Source: Chitinophagaceae bacterium
GTDB lineage: Bacteria > Bacteroidota > Bacteroidia > Chitinophagales > Chitinophagaceae
Length of the DNA: 5,579 bases
Direction: 5' to 3'
NCBI GenBank assembly: GCA_023251335.1
Contig: JAHEZA010000200.1
Location: forward strand, 1-5,579
Shown: positions 1 to 5,579 of the stretch, in pieces
How the letters are laid out: each line of letters opens with the position of its first letter
Position numbering within the stretch: position 1 is the first letter of the stretch
Program-made: the position numbers and the translations under genes
Notes under the pieces: generated by a model
What the model was told of the DNA's origin: nothing
Database searches by the model: none
What the model saw: the letters and a program-made list of their open reading frames with translations, nothing else

Positions 1-1
1 T

Positions 2-1405
2 TATTTGTATTCTTTTTTGGCCTTAGCCTTTTTGATCGCTTCCTGCAAAAAAGATGCAGGAACCACAGTGGATTTACAATTGGATACTGATTTAGAAAAA
101 TCCTGGAACACTACAGTACAAAATGTTGCGAAAGATATTTCCGTGAAGCTGAATAGCATTGCCTTTAGAAAGATGCTTAAGCACGAAGTAATGCTGAAGT
201 TTGATGGCGATGCCAATATTTTGTTGTCAAGTATGGTTTCAAGGATTCCAAAGTATTTAAAATATGAATCCGATAAAAACGCTTCCCTAAGGGCTGCTTC
301 CGGTTCAGATTTGATTTCAAAAATAAACTTTGATATCATTAAGGAAGCTGCTAAAAAGTTTCCACAGATGCAGATAGCTGTGCAAACAGAAGCAGAGAAA
401 TGGAATCCGGATACCTTTATTCCAAGTGTTGTTTTTCTAACGACAGATTATGATGAAAAAGACCAACCCGACGTAAAAGGATTTGATCCTAAACAAAGGC
501 CAATTTCTGTAAGTACAAGGACTGACCCGGATGTCGACTATGTAGTTATTTCTATGAACGAACGAACTTTGATAACGGAGGATGGTGTTCTAAGGCTCAG
601 AACTACATACAGTCCTGTTGAACCATTAATGAATTCTGCAGTTTATAATCCTGGAGTTAGCCCCAATTATATAGCTCCAGAGGACCCAGGTAATGGGGGC
701 GGCGGTGGAGGCGGAAGTGGCCATCCACAATACAATGGAACAGGTCAGGATGGACCGTTACCCACTTTAGTAGGTAGCCAAATGGGTACGGTAGTAACAC
801 CACCTACCGGTTCATTTAGCCGATTAACCGCGGTTGGTACATTTAACGGAACAACTACCTACAGGAAGAATTTTAAGCATGAAAAAATGCGGTTCATTCG
901 TTGCGATAATGTTGGTGAGATAGAGGGATGGCCTGCCGGAGCACCTGAGATAAGAATTCATGTGTTTGAACAGAACATTTTGAATCCTTCTGAAAATTTA
1001 CAGATTTTCAAAGAGGAACTTGAACCAAACAATAGAAGTGACATTGATGGCAAATGGTGGGATGCTAATGGTGTAACAATGCATCTTTGGGATTATGAAG
1101 GTACGGGAACAAAGGCAAGCTTTGGTTATTATGAATATGATCCTGTGTTAATACCAAATGAAGCTTTGGCCCAGATTGGCGGAATCGCTGTAGATATTTT
1201 AACGATTACAAGCGTAATACCAGGCACTCCTGCAGCCCTCTACGGAAATATCCGAACTTCAGTACAGACTGGTATCCGATCTTTAAAAAAGAAAAATGGA
1301 ATGAGTGAATACATTGGGAAGGATGATTACTCTATCTTTAATGATGAAGATCAATTTAACCACAGTCCTGGTGGTACTATGTTCAAAACATCTCCAGACC
1401 TATAA
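2..1405 (+). CDS. Large lipoprotein of unknown function (5' end outside window)
   Basis: The frame is open from the left edge, so the gene is 5'-partial. A TTG at position 5 could serve as a start, but it would leave only 13 residues and no positive charge before the lipobox, so the true start is probably a few codons upstream. Numbering from that TTG, residues 11-14 (I-A-S-C) form a signal peptidase II lipobox followed by KKD, as in many Bacteroidota lipoproteins, so the product should be membrane-anchored outside the cytoplasm. Residues 30-215 are a mixed N-terminal region containing VVFLTTDYD and VVISMNER. Residues 225-240 are a Gly-rich linker with seven consecutive glycines. Residues 270-380 look like a beta-rich domain (WW at 351-352, LWDYEG at 361-366). 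Residues 385-415 are hydrophobic, then comes a basic patch (RSLKKK) and a polar tail ending SPDL. I do not recognise the family. The order of motifs loosely recalls DUF3103 proteins, but this is unverified. A decayed second copy of the C-terminus lies at 2067-2185. Confidence 0.85.
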   Translation, partial: YLYSFLALAFLIASCKKDAGTTVDLQLDTDLEKSWNTTVQNVAKDISVKLNSIAFRKMLKHEVMLKFDGDANILLSSMVSRIPKYLKYESDKNASLRAASGSDLISKINFDIIKEAAKKFPQMQIAVQTEAEKWNPDTFIPSVVFLTTDYDEKDQPDVKGFDPKQRPISVSTRTDPDVDYVVISMNERTLITEDGVLRLRTTYSPVEPLMNSAVYNPGVSPNYIAPEDPGNGGGGGGGSGHPQYNGTGQDGPLPTLVGSQMGTVVTPPTGSFSRLTAVGTFNGTTTYRKNFKHEKMRFIRCDNVGEIEGWPAGAPEIRIHVFEQNILNPSENLQIFKEELEPNNRSDIDGKWWDANGVTMHLWDYEGTGTKASFGYYEYDPVLIPNEALAQIGGIAVDILTITSVIPGTPAALYGNIRTSVQTGIRSLKKKNGMSEYIGKDDYSIFNDEDQFNHSPGGTMFKTSPDL

Positions 1406-1413
1406 AGTATTTC

Positions 1414-1448
1414 AAATGGGTTAGGGATTTCTTTCCTAACCCATTTTT
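1414..1448 (+). terminator. Intergenic hairpin A (terminator or intercistronic element)
   Basis: A perfect 12-bp inverted repeat (AAATGGGTTAGG at 1414-1425, CCTAACCCATTT at 1435-1446) encloses a 9-base loop and runs into ATTTTT. It starts 8 bases after the lipoprotein stop. It has the form of an intrinsic terminator. However, only 21 bases separate it from the next ATG, which leaves no room for a promoter plus leader downstream of it. It may therefore be a partial terminator or a transcript-stabilising or processing hairpin in a two-gene transcript. An equivalent structure precedes the paralogous gene at 2253. Confidence 0.8.
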
Positions 1449-1469
1449 CACTTAACTAATTCAAAATCT

Positions 1470-2066
1470 ATGAAAATAATTTTGTTATTACTTTTTATTG
1501 GTACTTGCTTTACGAGAGTATCAGCTCAGTTAGAAATATCAACCGGCTATGCTGTAGATAGAAATTTGGCAGACGGCGCACCTATTCTCATTGCTTACGA
1601 TTTAAAAATCAAAGATAGGTTTTATACTAAATCGCAAATAGGTTTTAAATATCTTTATCATCATAATGAATTTGTAGGTGCAACCTTACAAAAATATATT
1701 TATGAATTCCACCAAACGTTATCCTATGAGATAATAAAGAAGAAAAAGTATATTTTGAAGCCTAATCTTGGACTTAATTATAGGGTTTATAGATGGAAGG
1801 GAAGGATGGATGATCCCCTTAATACATTACCAATTCGTGCATGGATAGTTGGAACCAGAAAGGGAAATTTTAAGCTTGTGAATGACAGTGATGGAGCATC
1901 CAATCAGTATAACGTAAATAATTGGGGCTTTACAATTCAAATACAAAATCAGTTTAAACTTAATGACAAGTTTTGGTTTCAAATTACGCCCTTCATAGAA
2001 CCAGATTATGATAGAAGCCAAAATGTAGGAGGCTGTTATGTGGGAATTATTTTTAAGAATTTATAA
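1470..2066 (+). CDS. Small secreted beta-rich protein, paralogue A
   Basis: This 198-residue protein starts with a short Sec signal peptide (MK, then an I/L-rich core), with probable cleavage after V-S-A so that the mature chain begins QLEISTGY. Alternating hydrophobic and polar stretches (for example KIKDRFYTKSQIGFKYLY, WGFTIQIQNQFKL, FWFQITPFIEP) and a hydrophobic C-terminus (YVGIIFKNL) suggest a beta-barrel or beta-sandwich envelope protein. The fold is inferred and no named family is recognised. The chain ends in Leu rather than the Phe common in outer-membrane barrels. The only cysteine of the mature chain is in GGCYVG near the end. The gene lies 64 bases after the lipoprotein stop, with hairpin A between, and is probably co-transcribed with it. 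It is about 67% identical (by-eye alignment, one gap) to the protein at 2253-2852. Confidence 0.85.
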   Translation: MKIILLLLFIGTCFTRVSAQLEISTGYAVDRNLADGAPILIAYDLKIKDRFYTKSQIGFKYLYHHNEFVGATLQKYIYEFHQTLSYEIIKKKKYILKPNLGLNYRVYRWKGRMDDPLNTLPIRAWIVGTRKGNFKLVNDSDGASNQYNVNNWGFTIQIQNQFKLNDKFWFQITPFIEPDYDRSQNVGGCYVGIIFKNL

Positions 2067-2185
2067 AGAAAAAGAAGAATAGGTAGATGAATTCTTGAAA
2101 GGGTAATTATGCCATTTTTGATTATGAAGATTAGTTTATTAATGGTCCAGGATTGACCGAATTTAAAATATCACCGGACTTGTAA
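2067..2185 (+). pseudogene. Decayed C-terminal remnant of a second lipoprotein gene
   Basis: The frame ending with TAA at 2183-2185 reads YAIFDYED, a TAG stop at 2132-2134, then FINGPGLTEFKISPDL. This aligns without gaps to the last 25 residues of the lipoprotein at 2-1405 (YSIFNDED, Q, FNHSPGGTMFKTSPDL). 15 of 25 positions are identical, and the TAG falls at Gln450. Further upstream (2072-2103) the similarity continues (K-K-N, then DEF against SEY) only if one- and two-base frameshifts are allowed, and further stops occur in the main frame. Nothing resembling the first roughly 427 codons remains. The remnant begins essentially at the stop codon of the preceding gene, and it is followed by a hairpin and a paralogue of that gene, as after the intact copy. 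Confidence 0.8.
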
Positions 2186-2196
2186 TCACAAAATTC

Positions 2197-2233
2197 AATC
2201 GGGTTGAGAATTTTATTTTCAACCCGATTTTAT
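2197..2233 (+). terminator. Intergenic hairpin B, counterpart of hairpin A
   Basis: The arms at 2197-2207 (AATCGGGTTGA) and 2219-2229 (TCAACCCGATT) are perfectly complementary. A G-T pair and two A-T pairs extend the stem inward, and a T-rich tail (TTTTATTT, overlapping the 3' arm) follows. It starts 11 bases after the remnant's stop and ends about 20 bases before the ATG at 2253, as hairpin A does for its gene. The GGGTT/AACCC core is shared while flanking pairs differ in a compensatory way. It may terminate transcripts of the upstream small-protein gene or act in the leader of the next one. Confidence 0.75.
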
Positions 2234-2252
2234 TTCTAAAACTTGCCTATTC

Positions 2253-2852
2253 ATGAAGTATATTTTATTAACATTATTCTTTGATACATGTTTTACCAAA
2301 ATATCTGCACAACTAGAAATATCAACCGGGTATGCTATTAATAGGGAGGAGGCGGATGGAGTACCCTTGACTATAGGATATGAGTTTAAAATCAAGAATA
2401 GACTATATACTAAATCACAAGCTGGCTATAAATATCTGTATCATTTTAATGATTTTGTAGGAGCAACATTGAAAGTATCGATTTTTGAAGTTCACCAAAC
2501 ACTTTCATATGAAGTCGTCAAAAAAAACAAATATATCTTTAAGCCAAATATAGGACTCAATTACCGGTTTTATAAATGGAAAGGTGAAATGATACCGCCA
2601 CTCAATTCGCTCCCAATACGTGCTTATGTAATACAGATTAGAAATGATGATTATTTTGTACTTGTGAGTAATGATGATGAATCGCAAAAAGAATATAAAG
2701 TAAACAATTTAGGTTTTACTATACAATTACAAAATCAGTTCAAATTAAACGATAAACTTTGGTTTCACATCACACCATTTTTGGAGCCGGATTACGACAG
2801 AGCACAAAATACAGGAGGATGTTATGTCGGATTAATTTTCAAAAATTTATAA
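2253..2852 (+). CDS. Small secreted beta-rich protein, paralogue B
   Basis: This 199-residue protein has a signal peptide with probable cleavage after I-S-A, leaving a mature chain that begins QLEISTGYAINR. It is collinear with the protein at 1470-2066, with about 133 of 199 aligned positions identical by eye. Conservation is strongest at the mature N-terminus, around YTKSQ and FVGATL, and over the last 50 residues (GFTIQ, QNQFKLNDK, EPDYDR, GGCYVG, IFKNL). It is weakest over residues 125-147, where both charge pattern and length differ. The frame is intact and the changes are largely conservative, so the copy looks functional although its partner lipoprotein gene has decayed. No named family is recognised; an envelope beta-structured protein is an inference. 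Its 3' end converges on the minus-strand gene at 2910 across 57 bases with no obvious GC-rich hairpin. Confidence 0.85.
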   Translation: MKYILLTLFFDTCFTKISAQLEISTGYAINREEADGVPLTIGYEFKIKNRLYTKSQAGYKYLYHFNDFVGATLKVSIFEVHQTLSYEVVKKNKYIFKPNIGLNYRFYKWKGEMIPPLNSLPIRAYVIQIRNDDYFVLVSNDDESQKEYKVNNLGFTIQLQNQFKLNDKLWFHITPFLEPDYDRAQNTGGCYVGLIFKNL

Positions 2853-2909
2853 ATCATTTCTGCCAACATGGGGTTTAAAATTTACTTCATCAAACTTTGT
2901 CCATCTTCC

Positions 2910-3311
2910 TCAACTTTTCTTCAGTGCTTTTTGATAAGCTTTCTCTATTTCCTCATTAGAATCTGACAGGCTTGCACTTGAGAGGCGTTTCTTTGTATCA
3001 GCGTTAAAAAAATAGAGCATTCCTGTAGCAGGATTCTGCTCTGCAAAATCATAAATGTCAGCTTTTTGTAGTGCTTTTCTAGACATAGCAGTAGTCTTTT
3101 TATCCGAAAGGTCATTCAGTAATATTTGCACTTCTTTGTTTTCCTGTATCATAGGCATGATGTCTTTTGTAAACCGTTGGCCGTTGGCCTGGCATACTAC
3201 ACACCATGATGCTTTGGTAAGTAACGCAATAATTTTGGGTTGGATTTTTTGAGCTTTTGCAGTAAATGAGAAGCTCATTACAAGTACAAGGGCGCAAATT
3301 AACTGTTTCAT
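2910..3311 (-). CDS. Exported thioredoxin-fold protein with CVVC motif
   Basis: This 133-residue protein has an N-terminal Sec signal peptide (MKQ, hydrophobic core, A-K-A before Gln21), so it should act outside the cytoplasm. The mature chain is a compact thioredoxin-like domain. A first strand (KIIALLTKAS) leads into W36-C37-V-V-C40, a canonical redox or metal-binding CxxC preceded by Trp. Next come a helix (FTKDIMPMI), a strand (VQILLNDLS), a second helix and a strand (GMLYFFN) with a turn (ADTKKR), and then a C-terminal helix. The usual cis-proline just before the penultimate strand is not obvious: the sequence reads N-P-A-T-G-M, with Pro three residues early and Gly at the expected site. 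A thiol-disulfide oxidoreductase or thiol metal-binding role is likely; the partner is unknown. It lies 93 bases downstream of the flavoprotein gene on the same strand and may be part of the same unit. Confidence 0.85.
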   Translation of the reverse strand: MKQLICALVLVMSFSFTAKAQKIQPKIIALLTKASWCVVCQANGQRFTKDIMPMIQENKEVQILLNDLSDKKTTAMSRKALQKADIYDFAEQNPATGMLYFFNADTKKRLSSASLSDSNEEIEKAYQKALKKS

Positions 3312-3404
3312 TTCTTTGATTTTAAATTTTAGTAAAGATATGCGCTTGAATGAGTAGTCGGATTAGATTTTTAAAACCTAACAAGTTATCAATACTATTT
3401 TGTT

Positions 3405-4745
3405 TTAAAGAATATAAACAATATCCGACGCATTAGTTGGGTATGAAAAAATAGTTCTTTTCAAATCAGTTGCTTTTATTCCTGCATTCATCGCAAGCGT
3501 AAATATATTGATGGTTTCTTCTGCATTAGGGCCTAAAAGATGTGCGCCAAGGATATGATCGGTTTCTTTATCAACCAATATTTTAAAACCAGAAGCCGGT
3601 TCGTTAAGACGCCTGGAAGCATACCAATTAGTTGTCTCTTTAAAGTGTAAGTTATAATTTAAGTTTTTATCTTTTGCTTCCTGTTCCGTTAATCCGACTG
3701 CTCCGAGGGCAGGACTGGTAAATACATTGGAAGGAATATGTCCGTACTCTATCTTTTTATAATTTCCTTTTAATAAATTGCCCGCAACTATAACTCCTTC
3801 TTTTGCGGCAACAGGCGTTAAAGGCAATCCTTTATCATTGGCATCGCCACACGCGTATACATTACTGTTAGATACGCTTTGCATATAATCGTTTACCGCT
3901 ACTCCTTTTTTATTAAATGAAACGTTCATTTCGTCAAGGCCCATGTCAAATATATCAGCAACTCTGCCCGCAGCATGTACAGTAAGCAACGTAGAAAAAT
4001 TAAGTTGTTTTCCTTTCTGTTCGGCGTGAACAATAAACCGATCGTTTTCTTTGGTAATGCTTTTTACATCAGCATTTAAAATAATGCGAATACCCAACTC
4101 TTCGCTCGCTTTTACTAGCAGCTTAACCAGGTCCGTATCAAAATTTTTTAACGGTCTTTCGTCGCGATGAACAATCGTTGCTTTTACTCCAAACCGTGCA
4201 ACGATATGAGCAAACTCAAAAGCAATAAAACCGCCACCCACAAATAAAATTTCTTTCGGTAACTCTTCCAATTCTAAAAAAGCAGTGCTATCAATCAGTA
4301 ACTCTTCGCCGGGTATAGAAAGTTTTGTGGGCGCAGCACCATTGGCAATCACAAACTTCTCAGCATATAAAATATTCTCGTTCACCCGGATAGTATTTTC
4401 AGCAATAAATTTTGCTCTTCCATGATAGGCTGCAATGCCTGCATCTTTTAATCCTGCTAAGGTGGCTGGCGTCCTGGGTTCTGTAAAAGTTTTTTTAAAC
4501 TGCATCAAATCTTTCCAGGAATAATTAGCAATGGTTGAGATACCTTTTCCCTGCAATTGCTTATTGAGCGATAAAGCATGAGCAATGCCCACCAATACTT
4601 TTTTAGGGTCGCAACCTCTTAGCGCGCACGTGCCTCCAAATGGCTGGTTATCTATTACAGCTGTTTTTTTACCTGCCGCAGCACAACGTTTGGCTACGTT
4701 GTATCCTGATCCTGTTCCAATTACTATTACATCAAATTTTTCCAT
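3405..4745 (-). CDS. FAD/NAD(P)-dependent disulfide oxidoreductase (glutathione/mercuric reductase superfamily)
   Basis: At 446 residues this has the normal length of a class I pyridine nucleotide-disulfide oxidoreductase. In order it shows an FAD-binding Rossmann motif (VIVIGTGSGYNVA, 6-18), a redox-active disulfide (GGTCALRGCDPKK, C40 and C45), a short connecting motif (IANGAAP, 133-139), and an NAD(P)-binding motif (FVGGGFIAFEFA, 168-179). Then come the HAAGR segment (257-261), the second FAD motif (VYACGDAN, 296-303) and a dimerisation domain (about 337-446). After the second nucleotide-binding strand it has basic residues (VHRDER) and no acidic residue, which favours NADPH (inference). 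The C-terminal HPTxxE catalytic signature of glutathione and lipoamide reductases is here YPTNASD (435-441), so the His-Glu dyad is absent. The N-terminal metal-binding domain of many MerA proteins is also absent. The substrate is unknown. It is cytoplasmic, and it lies between a metal transporter gene and a thioredoxin-fold gene on the same strand. Confidence 0.93.
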   Translation of the reverse strand: MEKFDVIVIGTGSGYNVAKRCAAAGKKTAVIDNQPFGGTCALRGCDPKKVLVGIAHALSLNKQLQGKGISTIANYSWKDLMQFKKTFTEPRTPATLAGLKDAGIAAYHGRAKFIAENTIRVNENILYAEKFVIANGAAPTKLSIPGEELLIDSTAFLELEELPKEILFVGGGFIAFEFAHIVARFGVKATIVHRDERPLKNFDTDLVKLLVKASEELGIRIILNADVKSITKENDRFIVHAEQKGKQLNFSTLLTVHAAGRVADIFDMGLDEMNVSFNKKGVAVNDYMQSVSNSNVYACGDANDKGLPLTPVAAKEGVIVAGNLLKGNYKKIEYGHIPSNVFTSPALGAVGLTEQEAKDKNLNYNLHFKETTNWYASRRLNEPASGFKILVDKETDHILGAHLLGPNAEETINIFTLAMNAGIKATDLKRTIFSYPTNASDIVYIL

Positions 4746-4883
4746 TTTTATAGATTTAATCAGGAATATGATATCCTAAGAAGGTAAATAAGATTTTCAA
4801 TTATTTGTTGCTTTACTGATGCCATCCTGAAATGTTGTACAATTAATAAAAAACAAATAAAGATTAAAATTAAATTCTAAGAA

Positions 4884-5579
4884 TTATAATTTAAGTATCC
4901 TATACGAAGCCATTCCTACCAATACAAACACGATGGCGCCCACTATTAAATCAGGCAGATCAGAAGCGGTGAAATAAACTAATATACCCGCGACAATCAC
5001 TCCTGCATTTGTTATTACATCTGTAGAAGTGCATATCGTACTTGCCTTAATATGCGCTTCTTTATTTTTTGATTTTTGTAATAGATATAATGTGAACGCA
5101 TTGCCGAGCAAGGCGAGCATCGAAATTATAATCATCGTTTTGAAGTTGGGCGTTTCTTCAAATCCGAGAAGTTTTCTGATGACTTCAATGATACCGATTG
5201 ATGCCAGCAGCAACTGTAAGTACCCGCTTATTTTAGCAATTCTTCTTTTTTGATACAATGCTTTCCCAACTACAAATAATGCTAATCCATAAACCAACGA
5301 ATCTGCAAGCATATCTAAACTATCTGCTACAAGACCCATTGAACCTGATATAAAACCCGAAATCATTTCTACAAGAAAAAAGAAAATGTTAATAGCCAAT
5401 ACCTGCCAAAGTAATTTTCTTTGATGCCCTGCTTCATTAGAAAGTAACAAGGCATCTTCATCATCTACGGGTTGTGTTTTTATCAATAAAGAATTCAAAT
5501 TTAAACTATCAATTGCCGCTGTTATCGACGACGCATCGCCATCATGCACCACAGACAATTTTCGTTGGGGAATTTCAAA
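4884..5579 (-). CDS. Cation diffusion facilitator transporter with N-terminal HMA-like domain (5' end outside window)
   Basis: The frame stays open to the right edge (FEIPQRK precedes the TTG at 5556-5558), so that TTG is internal and the gene is 5'-partial. Numbering from the TTG, the first 28 residues plus those seven (LSVVHDGD, ITAAIDSLNL) resemble the second half of a heavy-metal-associated ferredoxin-like domain; any CxxC metal site would lie outside the window. Residues 50-222 hold six predicted membrane segments of the CDF family. TM2 carries SGSMGLVADS then LDMLADS, giving D79, D82 and D86. TM5 carries C176-T-S-T-D180, where many CDF proteins have HxxxD. The chain ends at residue 224 (YRILKL), immediately after TM6, so the usual cytoplasmic C-terminal domain is missing. 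The likely role is export of a divalent heavy metal across the inner membrane, probably proton-driven as in the family. The ion is not identifiable. A flavoprotein gene follows 138 bases downstream. Confidence 0.9.
   Translation of the reverse strand, partial: FEIPQRKLSVVHDGDASSITAAIDSLNLNSLLIKTQPVDDEDALLLSNEAGHQRKLLWQVLAINIFFFLVEMISGFISGSMGLVADSLDMLADSLVYGLALFVVGKALYQKRRIAKISGYLQLLLASIGIIEVIRKLLGFEETPNFKTMIIISMLALLGNAFTLYLLQKSKNKEAHIKASTICTSTDVITNAGVIVAGILVYFTASDLPDLIVGAIVFVLVGMASYRILKL

Noticed and set aside
1..339. Minus-strand 112-codon open frame opposite the lipoprotein gene
   Set aside because: It is wholly antisense to a convincing lipoprotein coding frame, and its sequence resembles no known protein.
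691..720. Gly-rich GGN repeat tract as a phase-variable microsatellite
   Set aside because: The glycine codons vary (GGG, GGC, GGT, GGA), so it is not a uniform simple repeat. It reads as an ordinary flexible linker.
2853..2909. Possible third lipoprotein remnant after the second small-protein gene
   Set aside because: A short stretch reading NMGFKI vaguely recalls the TMFKTS tail, but there is no SPDL end, no following hairpin and no extended alignment.
3333..3340. TATCTTTA on the minus strand as a Bacteroidota -7 box (TAnnTTTG) for the thioredoxin-fold gene
   Set aside because: The final G is missing and no TTTG -33 element lies at the right distance. The AT-rich context makes such matches common.
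3363..3381. AT-rich inverted repeat (TTAGATTTT / AAAACCTAA) as a terminator after the flavoprotein gene
   Set aside because: It has one wobble position, almost no loop, few GC pairs and no T run in the minus-strand direction, so it is too weak to call.
4760..4825. Minus-strand 21-residue ORF between the transporter and flavoprotein genes (MASVKQQIIE...)
   Set aside because: It has no clear ribosome binding site, no leader-peptide codon bias and no adjacent attenuator hairpin. An ORF of this length is expected by chance.

Overview
The window looks like AT-rich chromosomal DNA from a member of the Bacteroidota, possibly a Chitinophagaceae relative. The support is a lipoprotein with the typical 'SCKKD' N-terminus, start codons without clear Shine-Dalgarno sequences, and secreted proteins whose mature ends begin with Gln after a short signal peptide. 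Genus-level placement is a guess.

Left half (1-2852, plus strand): a duplicated two-gene module. Copy A is a large lipoprotein of unknown function (2-1405, start lies left of the window), a GC-cored hairpin (1414-1448), and a small secreted, probably beta-rich protein (1470-2066). Copy B has the same layout, but its lipoprotein gene is reduced to a stop-containing C-terminal remnant (about 2067-2185). The remnant is followed by an equivalent hairpin (2197-2233) and an intact paralogue of the small protein (2253-2852), about two-thirds identical to the first. The hairpins sit at the same place relative to both genes and differ by paired, compensatory base changes. This suggests the RNA structure is under selection even where the upstream gene has died.

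Right half (2910-5579, minus strand): three co-oriented genes converging on the module. In transcription order they are a cation diffusion facilitator transporter with the tail of an N-terminal heavy-metal-associated (HMA) domain (4884-5579, start lies right of the window), a flavin-dependent disulfide oxidoreductase of the glutathione/mercuric reductase superfamily (3405-4745), and a small exported thioredoxin-fold protein with a CVVC site (2910-3311). Together they suggest metal efflux combined with thiol-redox handling, but the metal cannot be read from the sequence.

There are no RNA genes, CRISPR arrays or insertion sequences, and no gene-free stretch exceeds 300 bases. The longest gap is 2067-2252, which holds the remnant and the second hairpin. 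The most notable content is the decayed duplicate of the lipoprotein-hairpin-small protein module.
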